From: Acetobacteraceae bacterium
Lineage (GTDB): Bacteria; Pseudomonadota; Alphaproteobacteria; Acetobacterales; Acetobacteraceae
NCBI GenBank assembly: GCA_019237355.1
Contig: JAFAHH010000811.1
Span: 1-5,580 of the forward strand
Direction: 5' to 3'
DNA: 5,580 bases
How positions within the stretch are numbered: position 1 is the stretch's first letter; every line of letters starts with the position of its first letter. Below, piece after piece: positions 5,451 to 5,580 of this stretch. The position numbers were made by a program, and so were the translations under genes. The notes beneath the pieces were generated by a model that saw nothing but the letters and a program-made list of their open reading frames with translations, did not search any database and was not told where the DNA came from.

Positions 5451-5466
5451 ACCTGGATACCTGGAT
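5451..5466. repeat. 8-bp tandem duplication (ACCTGGAT x2)
   Basis: ACCTGGAT occurs twice head to tail. Within the DUF2721 gene on the minus strand this inserts 8 bases and shifts the frame between HVIQV and ALTPVF. Deleting one unit gives the continuous reading HVIQVALTPVF, which matches the family pattern. It looks like a replication-slippage event or an excision scar. Confidence 0.85.
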
Positions 5467-5580
5467 AACGTGGGCTACGTTCTCGGGTGCACCGACTTCG
5501 GGCATCAACGTGGCAGGCTCAGGCATGGCTGCGGATTGTGTAACAACCGAAATTGTCACCTCGATCGGGTTGGGGCGGGC

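Larger units (their letters stand above)
5332..5526 (-). pseudogene. DUF2721 family membrane protein remnant (frameshifted and truncated)
   Basis: On the minus strand, codons from ATG 5526 (or ATG 5505, MPEVGAPENVAHVIQV) run to about 5459. The next frame then continues with VALTPVFLLTGVSGLLNVF and NARLTRIAGRAD. Joined, these read as the N-terminal part of a DUF2721 protein: an amphipathic start, a first membrane helix (ALTPVFLLTGVSGLLNVF), then the Arg-rich RLxRIxxR segment. The function of DUF2721 is unknown. The two frames are separated by an 8-bp tandem duplication at 5451-5466; removing one copy restores the reading frame exactly. After Ser at 5332-5334 the gene runs into the transposon's right IR, so the second half of the protein (later membrane helices) is lost. 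There is no clear Shine-Dalgarno before either ATG. The gene is doubly inactivated. Confidence 0.72.

Noticed and set aside
5280..5468. 62-codon frame on the plus strand after tnpA
   Set aside because: It is antisense to the DUF2721 remnant and the right IR. The minus strand gives the recognisable protein.

Overview
GC-rich window that looks like an accessory or plasmid region of a proteobacterium, most likely alphaproteobacterial. The taxon is an inference: the left-hand gene fragment resembles the RHE_PE00001/DUF1612-type proteins of rhizobia and Acetobacteraceae, and nothing here fixes the species. The window is dominated by one complete-looking Tn3-family transposon inserted between remnants of other genes.

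Layout. (1) Positions 1-350, minus strand: the N-terminal two-thirds of a serine resolvase (TnpR-like), running off the left edge. (2) 351-627: no convincing gene; two imperfect inverted repeats, one of which could belong to a res site for that resolvase. (3) 628-1177, plus strand: the N-terminal part of an RHE_PE00001-like protein, cut by the transposon. Its frame runs on for 30 codons inside the element. (4) 1178-5331 (4154 bp): the transposon, with 38-bp terminal inverted repeats matching at 31 of 38 positions. In order it holds the left IR, a cluster of ATGGCGTGCAA-type repeats (1273-1391) that looks like an internal resolution site, a tyrosine recombinase (1397-2314), a full-length Tn3-family transposase (2316-5240), a hairpin, one more copy of the recombinase-type repeat abutting the right IR, and the right IR. 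There are no passenger genes. (5) 5332-5526, minus strand: a DUF2721 membrane-protein gene broken twice, by the transposon end and by an 8-bp tandem duplication that shifts the frame.

How it probably works (inference from family knowledge). TnpA would bind the 38-bp IRs and carry out replicative transposition to a cointegrate. The co-transcribed tyrosine recombinase would resolve the cointegrate at the repeat cluster just upstream of its own gene, as TnpI does at the IRS of Tn4430 and Tn5401. The recombinase motif next to the right IR recalls Tn5401, where TnpI sites adjoin the terminal repeats. The serine resolvase on the left belongs to a different element or plasmid function. The two flanking genes are unrelated and no 5-bp target duplication is seen, so one flank has probably been rearranged since insertion.
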